Shown: in pieces, positions 18,505 to 29,302 of the stretch
Numbering within the stretch: the first letter of the stretch is position 1
Layout of the letters: every line of letters begins with the position of its first letter
Source: Candidatus Paceibacter sp.
GTDB lineage: Bacteria; Patescibacteriota; Minisyncoccia; Phycocordibacterales; BOKC01
NCBI GenBank assembly: GCA_020724885.1
Contig: DYGD01000005.1
Coordinates: forward strand, 1 to 44,915
Length of the DNA stretch: 44,915 nt
Reading direction: 5' to 3'
Position numbers and translations under genes: made by a program
Notes under the pieces: generated by a model
The model's input: the letters and a program-made list of their open reading frames with translations, nothing else
What the model was told of the DNA's origin: nothing
Database searches by the model: none

Positions 18505-19041
18505 CTAATCTTCAACCGCGAGAAGCTCCACTGTGAAGATTAAAGTTGAATTCGGAGGAATTGGTCCAAATCCGACCTCACCATATGCCATACTCGGCGG
18601 AATTACAAGTAACCTTAATCCGCCTTCTTGCATCCCCAAAACTCCCTCATCCCAACCTCGGATTACTTCGCCAGCGCCTAGAGTAAATTGAAATGGAGTG
18701 CCTCTTTCATAACTGCTGTCAAAGAGGGTTTCGTCTGTTAGATAACCGTCATAGTGGACAGAGACGGCTTTGCCTTGTTCGGCCATCCGTCCTTCTCCGA
18801 CAATCAAATCTTCAAATAAAAGCCCTGAAGGGTCTTCTGCCCCACGCGTTTGGATCATATCTCTTGCCATCATTCTTTTTTCTGGACTATTCATCTTTGA
18901 AAATTGTTCGGAGACCGCTCTGGACACACCGTCGGGTGTTATCCTAGCAGAATTTCTAGTGCTTATAAAGAATATAAAACCTACAACCAAGATAGACAGG
19001 ACGACTGCTATCCATTGGTTAGTGCTCATTTTTTTATTCAT
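18505..19041 (-). CDS. FKBP-type peptidyl-prolyl isomerase with N-terminal TM anchor
   Basis: VSVHYDGYLTDETLFDSSYERGTPFQFTLGAGEVIRGWDEGVLGMQEGGLRLLVIPPSMAYGE. Confidence 0.95.
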   Translation of the reverse strand: MNKKMSTNQWIAVVLSILVVGFIFFISTRNSARITPDGVSRAVSEQFSKMNSPEKRMMARDMIQTRGAEDPSGLLFEDLIVGEGRMAEQGKAVSVHYDGYLTDETLFDSSYERGTPFQFTLGAGEVIRGWDEGVLGMQEGGLRLLVIPPSMAYGEVGFGPIPPNSTLIFTVELLAVED

Positions 19042-19166
19042 TTTTATAATTTATTAATGAACCTTCTGATAATTTTTCAATTCTAAATTCTATGGCTTAC
19101 GGCGGGATTGAAATACCGCTCCATACATTATACAATACAACAATAGAATTAAACAAATTAATCCCC

Positions 19167-19868
19167 ATGAATAATTCCAACAATTCAGAAATAAATTCGC
19201 CAGATTTTGAATTAGCCAACAGGCAAAGAATTGAAATAATCCGTAAAGAATTTGAAAAAGGGTTTGGTTTTTTGAAAGAACACCCTCTTTCGGTGACAAT
19301 TTTCGGCTCCTCTCAATTTCAAGAAGGAAATTTTTATTATGAACATGCTAGGCAATTGGCCCAAAAAATAGTCCGAAAACTTAGCTACGCCATCCTGACC
19401 GGAGGCGGTCCAGGCATTATGGAAGCCGCCAACAGAGGAGCGATGGAAGCCGGTGGGTCATCTTTGGGATTGACGATAGATATACCAAGCGAACAGGCCA
19501 CTAATAAGTATCTGACCGAAGAGGTTAATTTTTACTATTTTTTCACCAGAAAGGTTTGTCTGTCTTTTGCCGCCGAGGCCTACATCTTCTACCCTGGCGG
19601 TTTTGGCACTTTGGACGAATGTTTTGAAATTCTGACACTGGTCCAAACGGGCAAAATCCACTCGGTACCGATAATTTTAGTCGGTAAAAAATATTGGCGG
19701 AAATTTGATAAATTGATTAAAAAACAACTAGCCGGAAAGTTTAAAACAATTGAAGATGATGATACCGAGCTTTACAAAATAACCGACGATATGGATGAAA
19801 TTATCAGGATAATCAGCAATGCTCCGGTACGCGAAGGGCTTAAATGTTGCGGAGAAGATTTAATATAA
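19167..19868 (+). CDS. LOG-family (lysine decarboxylase-like) protein
   Basis: ILTGGGPGIMEAANRGAMEAGG and FYPGGFGTLDECFE motifs; start taken at ATG 19167. Confidence 0.92.
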   Translation: MNNSNNSEINSPDFELANRQRIEIIRKEFEKGFGFLKEHPLSVTIFGSSQFQEGNFYYEHARQLAQKIVRKLSYAILTGGGPGIMEAANRGAMEAGGSSLGLTIDIPSEQATNKYLTEEVNFYYFFTRKVCLSFAAEAYIFYPGGFGTLDECFEILTLVQTGKIHSVPIILVGKKYWRKFDKLIKKQLAGKFKTIEDDDTELYKITDDMDEIIRIISNAPVREGLKCCGEDLI

Positions 19869-19992
19869 CCCGACACCAATCCACGAATTAAGACAAATTA
19901 CACGAATAGTATAACAGGCGCACACGAATTAAAACATTAGTGTCATTCGCCCGCCAAAGGCGGACATTCGTAAATTTGTGTCGAGATAAAGT

Positions 19993-20316
19993 ATGTTACT
20001 ACACAAAAAATGTCGTCCTTGCGAAAGCGGCGAGGGGGCGCTAAACGCCCTTGAAATTCAGAATTTTCTGAAAGAAACAACCGGCTGGGGACTTGCAGAT
20101 GCAGACAAAAAAATTGAAAGAATTTTTGAATTTAAAAATTTTGCCGAAGCGTTGAAATTTGCAAATAAAGTCGGCGAAATTGCCGAAGATGAGGGTCATC
20201 ACCCGGACATTCTCATTTTTAGTTGGAATAAAGTGAAAGTTTCCAGCTACACTCACTCGGTCGGCGGTTTGACCGAAAATGATTTTATCTTAGCAACAAA
20301 AATCAGTGAAATATAA
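19993..20316 (+). CDS. 4a-hydroxytetrahydrobiopterin dehydratase (PCD/DCoH)
   Basis: IFEFKNFAEALKFANKVGEIAEDEGHHPDILIFSWNKVKVSSYTHSVGGLTENDFILA. Confidence 0.93.
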   Translation: MLLHKKCRPCESGEGALNALEIQNFLKETTGWGLADADKKIERIFEFKNFAEALKFANKVGEIAEDEGHHPDILIFSWNKVKVSSYTHSVGGLTENDFILATKISEI

Positions 20317-20369
20317 AAAAATGAAATCTATCTGCGGTAAGCCACGGAAAATTCTGCGCTTGTAATTAA

Positions 20370-20402
20370 AAAACCCCGCGCTAAACATCTGGCGCGGGGT
20401 TC
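20370..20402 (-). terminator. Intrinsic terminator hairpin
   Basis: aaccccgcgc taaacatctg gcgcggggtt; minus strand ends in a T tract. Confidence 0.85.
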
Positions 20403-20473
20403 CCTGAAACCGCCCAAGCTAGGAACTTTCTTTTCTATCCTCACCTCCCTTCTGGGCTTCTGCCCAAATCAGA

Positions 20474-20866
20474 TCAGTGCCGAGCAACGGCTGTCTGAGG
20501 CGTGCGGACCTTGTCGCTTCTCCTCGCCTTGCCCCACACCTTGGCAGGTGGTAGCGCCTCGGCCCTCGTCACACGGACGTAGTAGTATCCGATGGGCTTT
20601 GCTATCTCCTGGATGATCTCCAGTGTCCAGCATGCGGACGCTTCGGAAGTCGGGATGAGAAGCGGGTCTCTGCAGATGAAGTGGACCTTCTCCCGGGAGC
20701 CGTCGAGGGCGAGAGTCAGGCACGCGGGCTTATCCGGACCGCTTCTCTCCCAAGTACCGACGACCCGGACCTCCCGACCGGGCACGATTTTCTTGATGTC
20801 TCCAGCCCTCTCGATTTTCGGAGGTTGGGGTTTGTCTCCCTGCCCCACATTTTTCTCTTCCGCCAC
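20474..20866 (-). CDS. GC-rich hypothetical protein
   Basis: ORF (GTG start) with RBS-like gaaaggtggg and promoter-like TTGCAA-16-TAGAAT upstream. Confidence 0.6.
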   Translation of the reverse strand: MAEEKNVGQGDKPQPPKIERAGDIKKIVPGREVRVVGTWERSGPDKPACLTLALDGSREKVHFICRDPLLIPTSEASACWTLEIIQEIAKPIGYYYVRVTRAEALPPAKVWGKARRSDKVRTPQTAVARH

Positions 20867-21057
20867 GATTTCCCACCTTTCTCTTCTTCTCTTCCCCGAA
20901 ATTGAGTTGGACGATAAGTCGAGTGAACGCTCACTCTGAAGAACTAATCATCTGGATTTTTATTCTAATCGTTTAATCTTTTTTTGCAAGAACTTATCAA
21001 CAAATAAGAAAGGCGACACCGTGGTGGTGCCGCCTTTAGGGGTTGTGTCAGGGGGCT

Positions 21058-21624
21058 CTAGGCAGAAACCTCCTTGTCCGTTCTCGCCACCGCCCTGGCC
21101 TTCCGGGCCTCACGCCGACGGTTGCTTTCCGTCAGGTGTTCCCAGATGATCTCGGACGCTCTGGCGTAGACCTTGTTGTCCCTCCCCCACTCCTCCAACT
21201 TCTTGGCCGCCTCCTTCAGGGCATCCGCCCCAAGAAAGAGGACCAGGGTGTCATGACCGCGATGGTTCTGCCTATACTCGGCCAAGCCGAGCTGGCAGAG
21301 GTCGGAGGCGCTGAGACTCGCCTCGAACATCGCTCTCCTGATCTGACTCACGGCGTGAGCCAGATGGGTCAGCCGAATCATCCTGGCCACAGCGAAGGCG
21401 CCAGGAAGGTGGGGACTAGGATCCCCCTTGGTGACCCTGACCCCGATCTCCTCAACCGAGGAAGTGGCGAGATTGAAGAAAACATTCCTCCTCACCAAAT
21501 CAGACGGGAGCAAAGCCATCAGATCGCTGAGCTTCTTCAAATCATCCGGCTGCTCCCGGGCCGGGTCCCGACTGGTAATCCGCTTCGCCCCGGCCACCGC
21601 CTCATCAATCGTAGCAGTATTCAT
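21058..21624 (-). CDS. GC-rich hypothetical protein
   Basis: 188-aa ORF with downstream terminator hairpin at 21008-21038. Confidence 0.65.
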   Translation of the reverse strand: MNTATIDEAVAGAKRITSRDPAREQPDDLKKLSDLMALLPSDLVRRNVFFNLATSSVEEIGVRVTKGDPSPHLPGAFAVARMIRLTHLAHAVSQIRRAMFEASLSASDLCQLGLAEYRQNHRGHDTLVLFLGADALKEAAKKLEEWGRDNKVYARASEIIWEHLTESNRRREARKARAVARTDKEVSA

Positions 21625-21780
21625 GGCTCATCCTTTCCAAAAAATGGGTTCTATCTGCCAGGAACACCCCGACAGAATTCAGGGGAAAACACAGACACAA
21701 ACAACAAAGAACACGAAATGTCTGTTTCCATGGTAGCAAACTTTGTCTAAAAAGTCAAGAGCTGAAGACAGGCCTTATTT

Positions 21781-23445
21781 TTAGCTATTTTTTTCGATTC
21801 CCAGAACGCAACCCTCGTACGGCTCAAGAGTTATGCCGCCTTTGATTTCAGCGTTCTCCCCCGCAGTCCTAGAGGTTGAACAAATCAACCGGACTCTGTC
21901 AAAAGGTGGAGATTCTTTAATTTTTTGATCGGAAAAATTGAGCATTACTAGAATCTTATCCTCACCATGTTCCCGAACATAAGCAAAAATATCAGGAGAA
22001 GCTGTGTCTAAAGACCGATAACTTCCGTATTGCAAGGCCGGTGTTCTGTTTCTAAAATTGATTAGAGTGCGATAAAGATTGAGAATTGAATCAGGGTCTT
22101 TTAGTTCTGTCTCAACATTTTTCTTTTTAAAATCAGAGGCGACCGGTAGCCACGGTTTAACTTTGGAAAAACCGGCGTATTCTTCCCCGCTCCACTGCAT
22201 TGGGGAACGTTGCGGGTCCCGACTAAACTTAATATCAGCCACCATTGTCGCGAAAGGATCTTTAATATCTTCCGGTTTTATAGAGACATCTGACATACCG
22301 ATTTCATCGCCGTAATAAATAAATGGCATTCCACGCAGAGTCAAAAGGATAACTGCTACAATTTTAGCTTTCTCCTCCCCTAACCTGGAAATTAACCGCG
22401 ATCGGTCGTGGTTGCCAAAGACATAGTTCGGCCAATCATTCTGGGAGAGAGCTTTTTCAAATCTGTCTACAAAATCGCGATATTCTGTCGCTGACCAAGG
22501 TTTGCCCATCAAATTAAAATTAAAGGGGGCGTGAACCTTTTGCTCGCAAGCGCGATACAACGAAACTATTTTTGGAATATCAACATAGGCCTCGCTGACG
22601 ATAAATTTATCAGGGTACTCGCTGATCAGTTCGCAGAGAGCGTTTATACAATAACTCAAGTCATCTTGACTTTTGCTAAATAAATGCTCGTTTAAAAGAT
22701 AGGGGTCGTCGCGCAATGGCACATAGTCGGGATTTCTCGGGTCATCTCGCAGATAGCTATCCTCTATCAAATGCTCGATAGCATCAATCCGAAAACCGTC
22801 AATTCCCAAGTCCAGCCAGAAACGAGCCACATTTTTCATTTCTTCCTGCACTTCATCATGACGCCAGTTTAAGTCCGGTTGTTCAGGCAAAAAACTATGA
22901 AAATAATATTGCCCGGTGTTTTTATCAAGAGTCCAAGCCGGTCCGCCAAAAACCGAGAGCCAATTATTAGGTGGGGATCCGTCTTCTTTCGGGTCTCGCC
23001 AGATATACCAATCCCTTTTTGGATTGTCGCGCGATGAACGAGATTCTTGAAACCATAGATGATCTGAAGACGTGTGGTTAATCACGAAATCTATAATAAT
23101 TCTGATATTCCTCTTCTGGCATTCCGCTACTAGTTTTTTGAATGTTTCCAGATCACCAAAAACCGGGTCAATACTCCTATAATCAGAGATGTCGTAGCCA
23201 TGATCAACCTGCGGCGATTTATAAAAAGGCGAAAGCCAGATAGCGCCAATTCCCAAAGAATTTTCGGTACCGTTATTCAAATAGTCCAATTTATTTATCA
23301 CCCCCTCTAAATCACCGAGGCCATCACTGTTTGAATCCTTGAAACTCTTGGTATAGATATGATAGACCACCGCTTTGTGGTACCACTTGGCGAAATTGTT
23401 GTTTTCCGGCATTATTTTCCGATTTTTTAAAAATTTTAATTTCAA
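21781..23445 (-). CDS. GH13 alpha-amylase-family glycosidase
   Basis: AVVYHIYTKSFKDSNSDGLGDLEGV, RIIIDFVINHTS, GIDGFRIDAIEHL, VSEAYVD, FGNHDRSR. Confidence 0.95.
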   Translation of the reverse strand: MKLKFLKNRKIMPENNNFAKWYHKAVVYHIYTKSFKDSNSDGLGDLEGVINKLDYLNNGTENSLGIGAIWLSPFYKSPQVDHGYDISDYRSIDPVFGDLETFKKLVAECQKRNIRIIIDFVINHTSSDHLWFQESRSSRDNPKRDWYIWRDPKEDGSPPNNWLSVFGGPAWTLDKNTGQYYFHSFLPEQPDLNWRHDEVQEEMKNVARFWLDLGIDGFRIDAIEHLIEDSYLRDDPRNPDYVPLRDDPYLLNEHLFSKSQDDLSYCINALCELISEYPDKFIVSEAYVDIPKIVSLYRACEQKVHAPFNFNLMGKPWSATEYRDFVDRFEKALSQNDWPNYVFGNHDRSRLISRLGEEKAKIVAVILLTLRGMPFIYYGDEIGMSDVSIKPEDIKDPFATMVADIKFSRDPQRSPMQWSGEEYAGFSKVKPWLPVASDFKKKNVETELKDPDSILNLYRTLINFRNRTPALQYGSYRSLDTASPDIFAYVREHGEDKILVMLNFSDQKIKESPPFDRVRLICSTSRTAGENAEIKGGITLEPYEGCVLGIEKNS

Positions 23446-23462
23446 TATTTTACCATACCTCG

Positions 23463-24968
23463 CTAAGCGCCCCGCTGCTCCGGCTGCCCGCCCCTGATTT
23501 TTTTATATTTTTCGGTGTATTTATCCAGGGTCTTTTCCACCTCTTCATTCGGAATTTTAAGTCGCAAAATTTCCACCGCATGCACTAAGTCGTAGATATC
23601 GGACTTGTTTTCTATTTTATAAATTGCGTCCCGCCATAAAATCGCTTGTTCATATTCCCCCCGCTCTGATGCTTCCCTCTCCAATTTTTTGAACATATCC
23701 ATAAAGGCCTCGTAAATTCCCGTTTCCACTCCGCCTTTTTCCAAAGTTCTTTCTTTAAAAGGGATTCTAACCAGATGCTGTCGATACTGGCCAATTTCGT
23801 ATATCTTCCCACTCCGTTTCCATTCAAAAGCGGTAGAGACAATCTGTTCGTAAAGTTCTCTGGCGCGATCAACGGACACAGGATTGGCATCCGGAATTCT
23901 TTTCATTATTTGGAAACATGCATAAGCGCCCCGCTCTATCTCTTCCAAGCTCCACCAGGGCTTAGCCGAAGCCCACCAAAAGTGATCGCTGGCTAATGCG
24001 ACATCCATCCGCGACCGAATATCGGCGAAAATCGGGTCTTCCTGTTTTAGTTTGTAAACCGATTGCAGGGTCAGGTTTACCAATTCCCACTGCCAGCGGT
24101 GAATTTCATTTTCCGGATCTTTCCAAGACAAAAACTGGACGCCACGTTCAATATCCTGCTCACTAGAAGCCCAAGTTGACTGGACCGGCTCCACCTCTTC
24201 AACTTGATTTTTATAGTATTTGGGCAATTCGGAAATTTTAACAAGATTAAATTGCGGAGAGTTGAAAATTTCAAAAAGCATTTTTTCCAAACCCGGCCGA
24301 TGGTGACCAAAGGTTTCGCCATCCATAGCGGTCAATAAATACCGACCGCTTCCAAAATCAGAGGCCAGCGCTTGTTTTAACGAATCGCCGGAACGAACCA
24401 AAGCGCTCATTATCAAATTAGACGACCTTCGTTCTCTGAAAAATACCAGCAGATTATGATTTTTAATTTTATAAATTTTACGGTAGTCAACGGTCTCGGT
24501 TTTGCCTGATTTTGCGATTTCATCTAAAATCAACCACTTAAAGCCCATTGACTCAATTATTTTTGGCAATCGTTCGTCATAAGCCATCTCCGGCGGGAAA
24601 AATCCGTCTGGCCGATAACCGTGGTCAAAATAAAAATGCAGTGTTTCGTTGTTAATTTCTATTTGTCTGACGATTTCGTTTTCTTCCAAAAAAGGCAAAA
24701 TAGCATGGTATTTGGCTGAACCGGTCAATTCCAAGCGCCCTTCTTTTAGAAGCTCCCGAAGCATATCTATCAGGTCGCGGTATTGGTGCTTGTCAAAAAG
24801 TTCTAAAAGCGAGCCATTAACATTCATCGTCAAACGGACGTTTTTTTGTTTGATTAGCTCGCGCAAAATCGGCCGGTAACTCTGGATCACAACGGCTTCC
24901 AAAATATCCGGTTGCTGTTCAGCGGGCTGATAAATATGCAAAAAATTTGACCAATTCATAGATGTCAT
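23463..24968 (-). CDS. GH57-family glycoside hydrolase
   Basis: NFLHIYQPAEQQPDI, GSAKYHAILP, GFFPPEMAYDERLPKII, TAMDGETFGHHRPG. Confidence 0.88.
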   Translation of the reverse strand: MTSMNWSNFLHIYQPAEQQPDILEAVVIQSYRPILRELIKQKNVRLTMNVNGSLLELFDKHQYRDLIDMLRELLKEGRLELTGSAKYHAILPFLEENEIVRQIEINNETLHFYFDHGYRPDGFFPPEMAYDERLPKIIESMGFKWLILDEIAKSGKTETVDYRKIYKIKNHNLLVFFRERRSSNLIMSALVRSGDSLKQALASDFGSGRYLLTAMDGETFGHHRPGLEKMLFEIFNSPQFNLVKISELPKYYKNQVEEVEPVQSTWASSEQDIERGVQFLSWKDPENEIHRWQWELVNLTLQSVYKLKQEDPIFADIRSRMDVALASDHFWWASAKPWWSLEEIERGAYACFQIMKRIPDANPVSVDRARELYEQIVSTAFEWKRSGKIYEIGQYRQHLVRIPFKERTLEKGGVETGIYEAFMDMFKKLEREASERGEYEQAILWRDAIYKIENKSDIYDLVHAVEILRLKIPNEEVEKTLDKYTEKYKKIRGGQPEQRGA

Positions 24969-26443
24969 TTCGATTTCAAAAATTTTCGGCGGATAGTGTC
25001 TTTATAAAGATCAATATATTTTCCAGCTGGGATTTTCCAAGAATTGGCTTCTTGCAAGCCGGAAACAATCAATTTATTCCAAACATCTTTCTGTTTATAT
25101 ATCTCCAAAGCTCTGGCAATAGATATTACCAAAGCAATCGGGCTGTATTCCCTAAAGGTAAAGCCGTTTCCGGTTTGTTTTTCCGAATTAAAATTGTGAA
25201 CGGTGTCTGCCAAGCCGCCGATTTGGCGAACTATCGGTATGGCTCCGTAACGAAGGGCGATCATCTGATTAATCCCGCACGGTTCAAAGCGAGAAGGCAG
25301 AAGAAAGATGTCAGCGGCAGCATAAAGTGAAGTTTCGTATTTAATGTCAAAAGGCATTATCGCGATCTTTTTAGGAAATTGTTTTTGTATTTTTTTCAGA
25401 GATTCTATTATCCATTTTTGGCCGTCACCCATTATGATAATCTGAATCTCAAGTTTCAATAAAGAGGGCAAAATCTCTAATAGCAACTCAAAGCCCTTCT
25501 GCTCCACTATCCTTGAAGTCATGCACAAAACCGGCAACTCCTCGTCTGTTTTCAATTTCAAAAAATTCTGCAACCAGATTTTGTTGATTTTTTTTGCCTC
25601 CGGATTTTTATAGTCAAAATTTTTGTGCAAACCTGGGTCAGTTAAGGGGTTGTATTCTTCATAATCTATACCGTTTACCACACCAAAAACGGTTTTCTCT
25701 CGGTTTTTTAAAATCCGATGCAATTCTTCGCCAAAATCTTTAGTCATTATTTCTTCGCGATAAGTTTCAGAAACAGTATTTATAGCGTCTGCCGAAAGAA
25801 TTGCTCTCTTGGCAAAATTTATCGTCTCTATTTTGCTTGATTGGTGAAGCATCGGCAAAGATGATCTGCCATTATCTCTTTTTTTGGGAGACACTGTCCA
25901 CCAATCGTGACCAAACTGATAGACCAGATTATGAATCGTAAAAATTGTAGAAGTTCTGCTCCAAAATTTATCATCTTTAAAACGGCCTTTTAAAAAATAA
26001 GGGACGAGGCCGGTATGCCAATCGTGGCAATGCAAAATATCCGGCCTGTGGTTTATTTTTTTTAGAAGTGTCAACACTGACAGGTCAAAAAAGAAAAATC
26101 TAGCATTTTCTTTTTTTGCTCCGTATAGATTTTGACGCTTGCCAAAGAATTGTCTGTTGGCGACAAAAAAAACAGGGGTGACCCCGTCATTCAGATACCC
26201 TTTATAAAAAGAAGTTGGATATTTTTTGCCATTTATTTCCAAGATTTCCTCGCCAATCGGCTCCAAGCCGTCCTTCTTTGCGTCTATTAACTTTTCATAA
26301 AGAGGAGTGATGACGGCAACATCATAGCCAAGAACGCTTTGTGCTTTTGGCAAAGAAGCCGCAACGCTAGCCAGACCGCCACTTTTAGAAAAGGGTTCAA
26401 CTTCAGAAGAAATGTGGATTATTTTCAGTCGATTTTTTGGCAT
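24965..26443 (-). CDS. glgA: Glycogen/starch synthase
   Basis: IIHISSEVEPFSKSGGLASVAASLPKA, DILHCHDWHTGLVP, TIHNLVYQ, LLPSRFEPCGINQMIALRYGAIPIVRQIGGLADTV. Confidence 0.94.
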   Translation of the reverse strand: MPKNRLKIIHISSEVEPFSKSGGLASVAASLPKAQSVLGYDVAVITPLYEKLIDAKKDGLEPIGEEILEINGKKYPTSFYKGYLNDGVTPVFFVANRQFFGKRQNLYGAKKENARFFFFDLSVLTLLKKINHRPDILHCHDWHTGLVPYFLKGRFKDDKFWSRTSTIFTIHNLVYQFGHDWWTVSPKKRDNGRSSLPMLHQSSKIETINFAKRAILSADAINTVSETYREEIMTKDFGEELHRILKNREKTVFGVVNGIDYEEYNPLTDPGLHKNFDYKNPEAKKINKIWLQNFLKLKTDEELPVLCMTSRIVEQKGFELLLEILPSLLKLEIQIIIMGDGQKWIIESLKKIQKQFPKKIAIMPFDIKYETSLYAAADIFLLPSRFEPCGINQMIALRYGAIPIVRQIGGLADTVHNFNSEKQTGNGFTFREYSPIALVISIARALEIYKQKDVWNKLIVSGLQEANSWKIPAGKYIDLYKDTIRRKFLKSK

Positions 26444-26473
26444 GGTTGAAAATACAAAACAGCCATCTACTGA

Positions 26474-27757
26474 TTAAGACAGATTTTTGAGTTCCGACTC
26501 CGCCTCATCTTCTGCCTGCTTCACCTTTTTAAACCGCTCTTCGGATTCAGAAACCAGCCCAACGAGTTTCTGTTTTTCATCGGAGGATTGCCATCTCCGT
26601 TTTTCAACATCTCGCAATTGATTTTCAAGTTGCCAACGCCTGGATTCTGACGCCTTTTCTTCTTCAGCCGAACCGGCATGACGTTCCGTCTCTTCGGTTT
26701 TTTTCTTTTCAGCTAATATAGCTTCCTCCTCATCAGCCAAAGCGATCAGGTCATTTTCGGTTTCTTTTAGCGCTGATTTCAATCGCTGGTCTTCCGTTTC
26801 AGCACGCTCCCTGTCTTTTCTGATTTGTAATAACCTTAATTGTACCTCCTTCCGTTTCTTTTCCCTTTCCGTCTCTTGAATTTTCTGTCGAGTTTCTTCC
26901 TCTTTTTGGATAATTGTGGCGAAAACTTCATCTTTATCGTTTATAAATTTACCAATCGTGTCCAAATCTTCCGACATACTCCATTTTTTCTTCTCAATTG
27001 CCTGTCGTTCATCTTCCTTAGCCCACCGATCTTGCTCTTTCTTTCTCAACTCTGTCTCATTTTTCAAAAGTCCTTCCTCTTGTTCTATCTGCCTTATCTC
27101 TCCTTCTTTCTTTTTTTCCTCTTCCAAAACCGGTCTTAGGTTTTTTTCTACCTCTTCTTTTTTTGCGACAAAATCTTTTTTTTCTTCAAGGACTTGCTCT
27201 TTGCTTTTCTGATATCGGTTGAGTTCTTGTACAAGCTCATCGTGTTGTTTGATTAAATATTCAATACTCTCTTTTAGAATCGTTTCTTCATCTTTGTATT
27301 GCGACGGCTTGCGAACATCTTTGATTTGTTCCGGATCCACTTCTTCTGCGCTAGCCGGTTTTTCTGAAGACATCTGCGCTTGCGGGGGCTGATATTCAAC
27401 GATTTCATCATCAGATGAACTGGGCGACCCTGCCAGATCCAACATTTCATCTTCGGCCTCTTGGACAAAAGACGGCTCTTTCCTGATGTCGTACGGCGCC
27501 GTAGTGGTTTCTTTGGCTTTTTGGGCAATTAGGTCGTCTCTGTCTGCCAGCTCGGCAGACGAAAGATAAGGGTCAAAGGGCCGGACATCGTCCCCGTATT
27601 TTTCCCGTCTTTCTTTATATTCTCTGGTGTCTGTCTCCAGAGTCCGAACCCCCTTTATTCCGACCAGATCTTTGAACGGAATATTCTGGCTGTCTTGGCT
27701 CTGGTCTGAATCACCGCGACCATCCCCTTTTTGTTTTTTATTTTTTCCAAAAACCAT
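26474..27757 (-). CDS. Large coiled-coil hypothetical protein
   Basis: Long E/K/Q-rich heptad-like region over most of 427 aa. Confidence 0.65.
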   Translation of the reverse strand: MVFGKNKKQKGDGRGDSDQSQDSQNIPFKDLVGIKGVRTLETDTREYKERREKYGDDVRPFDPYLSSAELADRDDLIAQKAKETTTAPYDIRKEPSFVQEAEDEMLDLAGSPSSSDDEIVEYQPPQAQMSSEKPASAEEVDPEQIKDVRKPSQYKDEETILKESIEYLIKQHDELVQELNRYQKSKEQVLEEKKDFVAKKEEVEKNLRPVLEEEKKKEGEIRQIEQEEGLLKNETELRKKEQDRWAKEDERQAIEKKKWSMSEDLDTIGKFINDKDEVFATIIQKEEETRQKIQETEREKKRKEVQLRLLQIRKDRERAETEDQRLKSALKETENDLIALADEEEAILAEKKKTEETERHAGSAEEEKASESRRWQLENQLRDVEKRRWQSSDEKQKLVGLVSESEERFKKVKQAEDEAESELKNLS

Positions 27758-27826
27758 AGAATTAACCTATAACAAATGACTTATAACATCCAGCTCTTGT
27801 GTTATTAGTTATTGATCATTATTATA

Positions 27827-29266
27827 CTATGAACTGGAATTTTCTATTAACCGCACCAACAATTTTAACGGCTCTCCGGTGGAACCTCTAGCTAAATAAT
27901 CACTTTTTGTGGCGACCATTCTCGGCGCCATATCTATATGAACCCAAGGATAACTCTTGGCAAATTGGTAGAGAAAGACAGCGGCCTCAATCGCCCCACC
28001 CCATCGCAAATTGTCTTTATGGACATTTGAAAGATCAGCAAAATAACCCTTGACATCTTCTTCATACTCTTCCCAAAGTGGCAGGGGCCAGACATATTCG
28101 CCGGCCTCTTCGCCGTGTTTGATAATAGATTCCAAGAGTTTTTGTTCTTTTGAAAAAATCGCCGAGCATCTCTCCCCCAAAGCGACCACCGCCGCGCCAG
28201 TCAAAGTCGCCACATCAATGACCAGCTTGGGATTGTATTTTTCGGCATAAGTCAGGGCATCCGCTAAAATCAGCCGCCCCTCGGCGTCAGTGTTTAAAAC
28301 CTCAACCGTTTTGCCGGACATCGTTTTGAGAATGTCGCCCGGGCGATAGCTGCCACCCGAAGGCATATTTTCTACCGCCGGCACAAGGCCGATAACATTT
28401 TTTTTGAGGCCGAGTTTGGCAATTGCCGCGATAGTGTGAATTACAACCGCCCCGCCGGACATATCAAGATGCATTCCGAGCATTCCATCTGAGGGTTTAA
28501 GCGATAACCCGCCGGTGTCAAAAGTGACGCCTTTGCCAACGAGAATGACTGGTTTTTCCTTGCCTGCATAGGTTTTGTCTTGCAAAATTTTGGCGGGTTT
28601 GCCACCCCTTGCTCCCCAATACTCCATTACAATAAATCTCGGCTTTTCGTGAGAACCTCTAGAAACGCCCAAAATCGCACCCATTTTTAGAGTTCTGATT
28701 TTCTTTTCGTCCAAAACTGAAACTTTGATTTTTGTTCCTTTGGCTGCTTTTCGCGCTTCTTCAGCGAGCAAACCGGGCGTCATATCCCCGCCGGGCGTAT
28801 TTGAAAGTTCTCTGGCTTTATTAACCTCTTCTCCCACTAAAAGCCCCTTCTCAAATTCTTTTTGCAAACTTTTGTGCGACACCTGGTGTTGCACAAAAAT
28901 CTCTTCCACGGAAACGAGCTCTTTGGTTTTTTTATATTTATCAAAATCAAAATTAGCGATAGCGAATTGTTCTGCTATTATTCTGGCTTTTTGGCCGGCA
29001 TCTAATTTGATTTTCGGAAAATTAAAATCCTCAAACTTCAGACCTAACTTCTTTACTTTATAACTTTTTGCGGTTCTAATAAGTTTCCGGCACAAAACAA
29101 AGAAATCCCGCAAGTTTACCTCGCTTCGCTTTTTTCCTATTCCGAAAACCAACTTTTCCGAGCCGTTCTTATCTGTCGCAAATTTTATGTCTGCCCTCTC
29201 TGCAAACTCCACCATTAGCGTTTCTTTTGGCGCTTTCTCTTTTCTTAAGGCAATCTTGATCTTCAC
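27827..29266 (-). CDS. pepA: Leucyl aminopeptidase (M17)
   Basis: LVGKGVTFDTGGLSLKPSDGM, NTDAEGRLILADALTYA. Confidence 0.95.
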   Translation of the reverse strand: MKIKIALRKEKAPKETLMVEFAERADIKFATDKNGSEKLVFGIGKKRSEVNLRDFFVLCRKLIRTAKSYKVKKLGLKFEDFNFPKIKLDAGQKARIIAEQFAIANFDFDKYKKTKELVSVEEIFVQHQVSHKSLQKEFEKGLLVGEEVNKARELSNTPGGDMTPGLLAEEARKAAKGTKIKVSVLDEKKIRTLKMGAILGVSRGSHEKPRFIVMEYWGARGGKPAKILQDKTYAGKEKPVILVGKGVTFDTGGLSLKPSDGMLGMHLDMSGGAVVIHTIAAIAKLGLKKNVIGLVPAVENMPSGGSYRPGDILKTMSGKTVEVLNTDAEGRLILADALTYAEKYNPKLVIDVATLTGAAVVALGERCSAIFSKEQKLLESIIKHGEEAGEYVWPLPLWEEYEEDVKGYFADLSNVHKDNLRWGGAIEAAVFLYQFAKSYPWVHIDMAPRMVATKSDYLARGSTGEPLKLLVRLIENSSS

Positions 29267-29302
29267 GAGTAAAATAATACCACAAAAGTCGGGTTTTCTA
29301 TT

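Noticed and set aside
19868-19990. Repeated cacgaatta motifs between the LOG and PCD genes
   Set aside because: Short, degenerate intergenic repeats with one hairpin; not enough structure to support a defined element.
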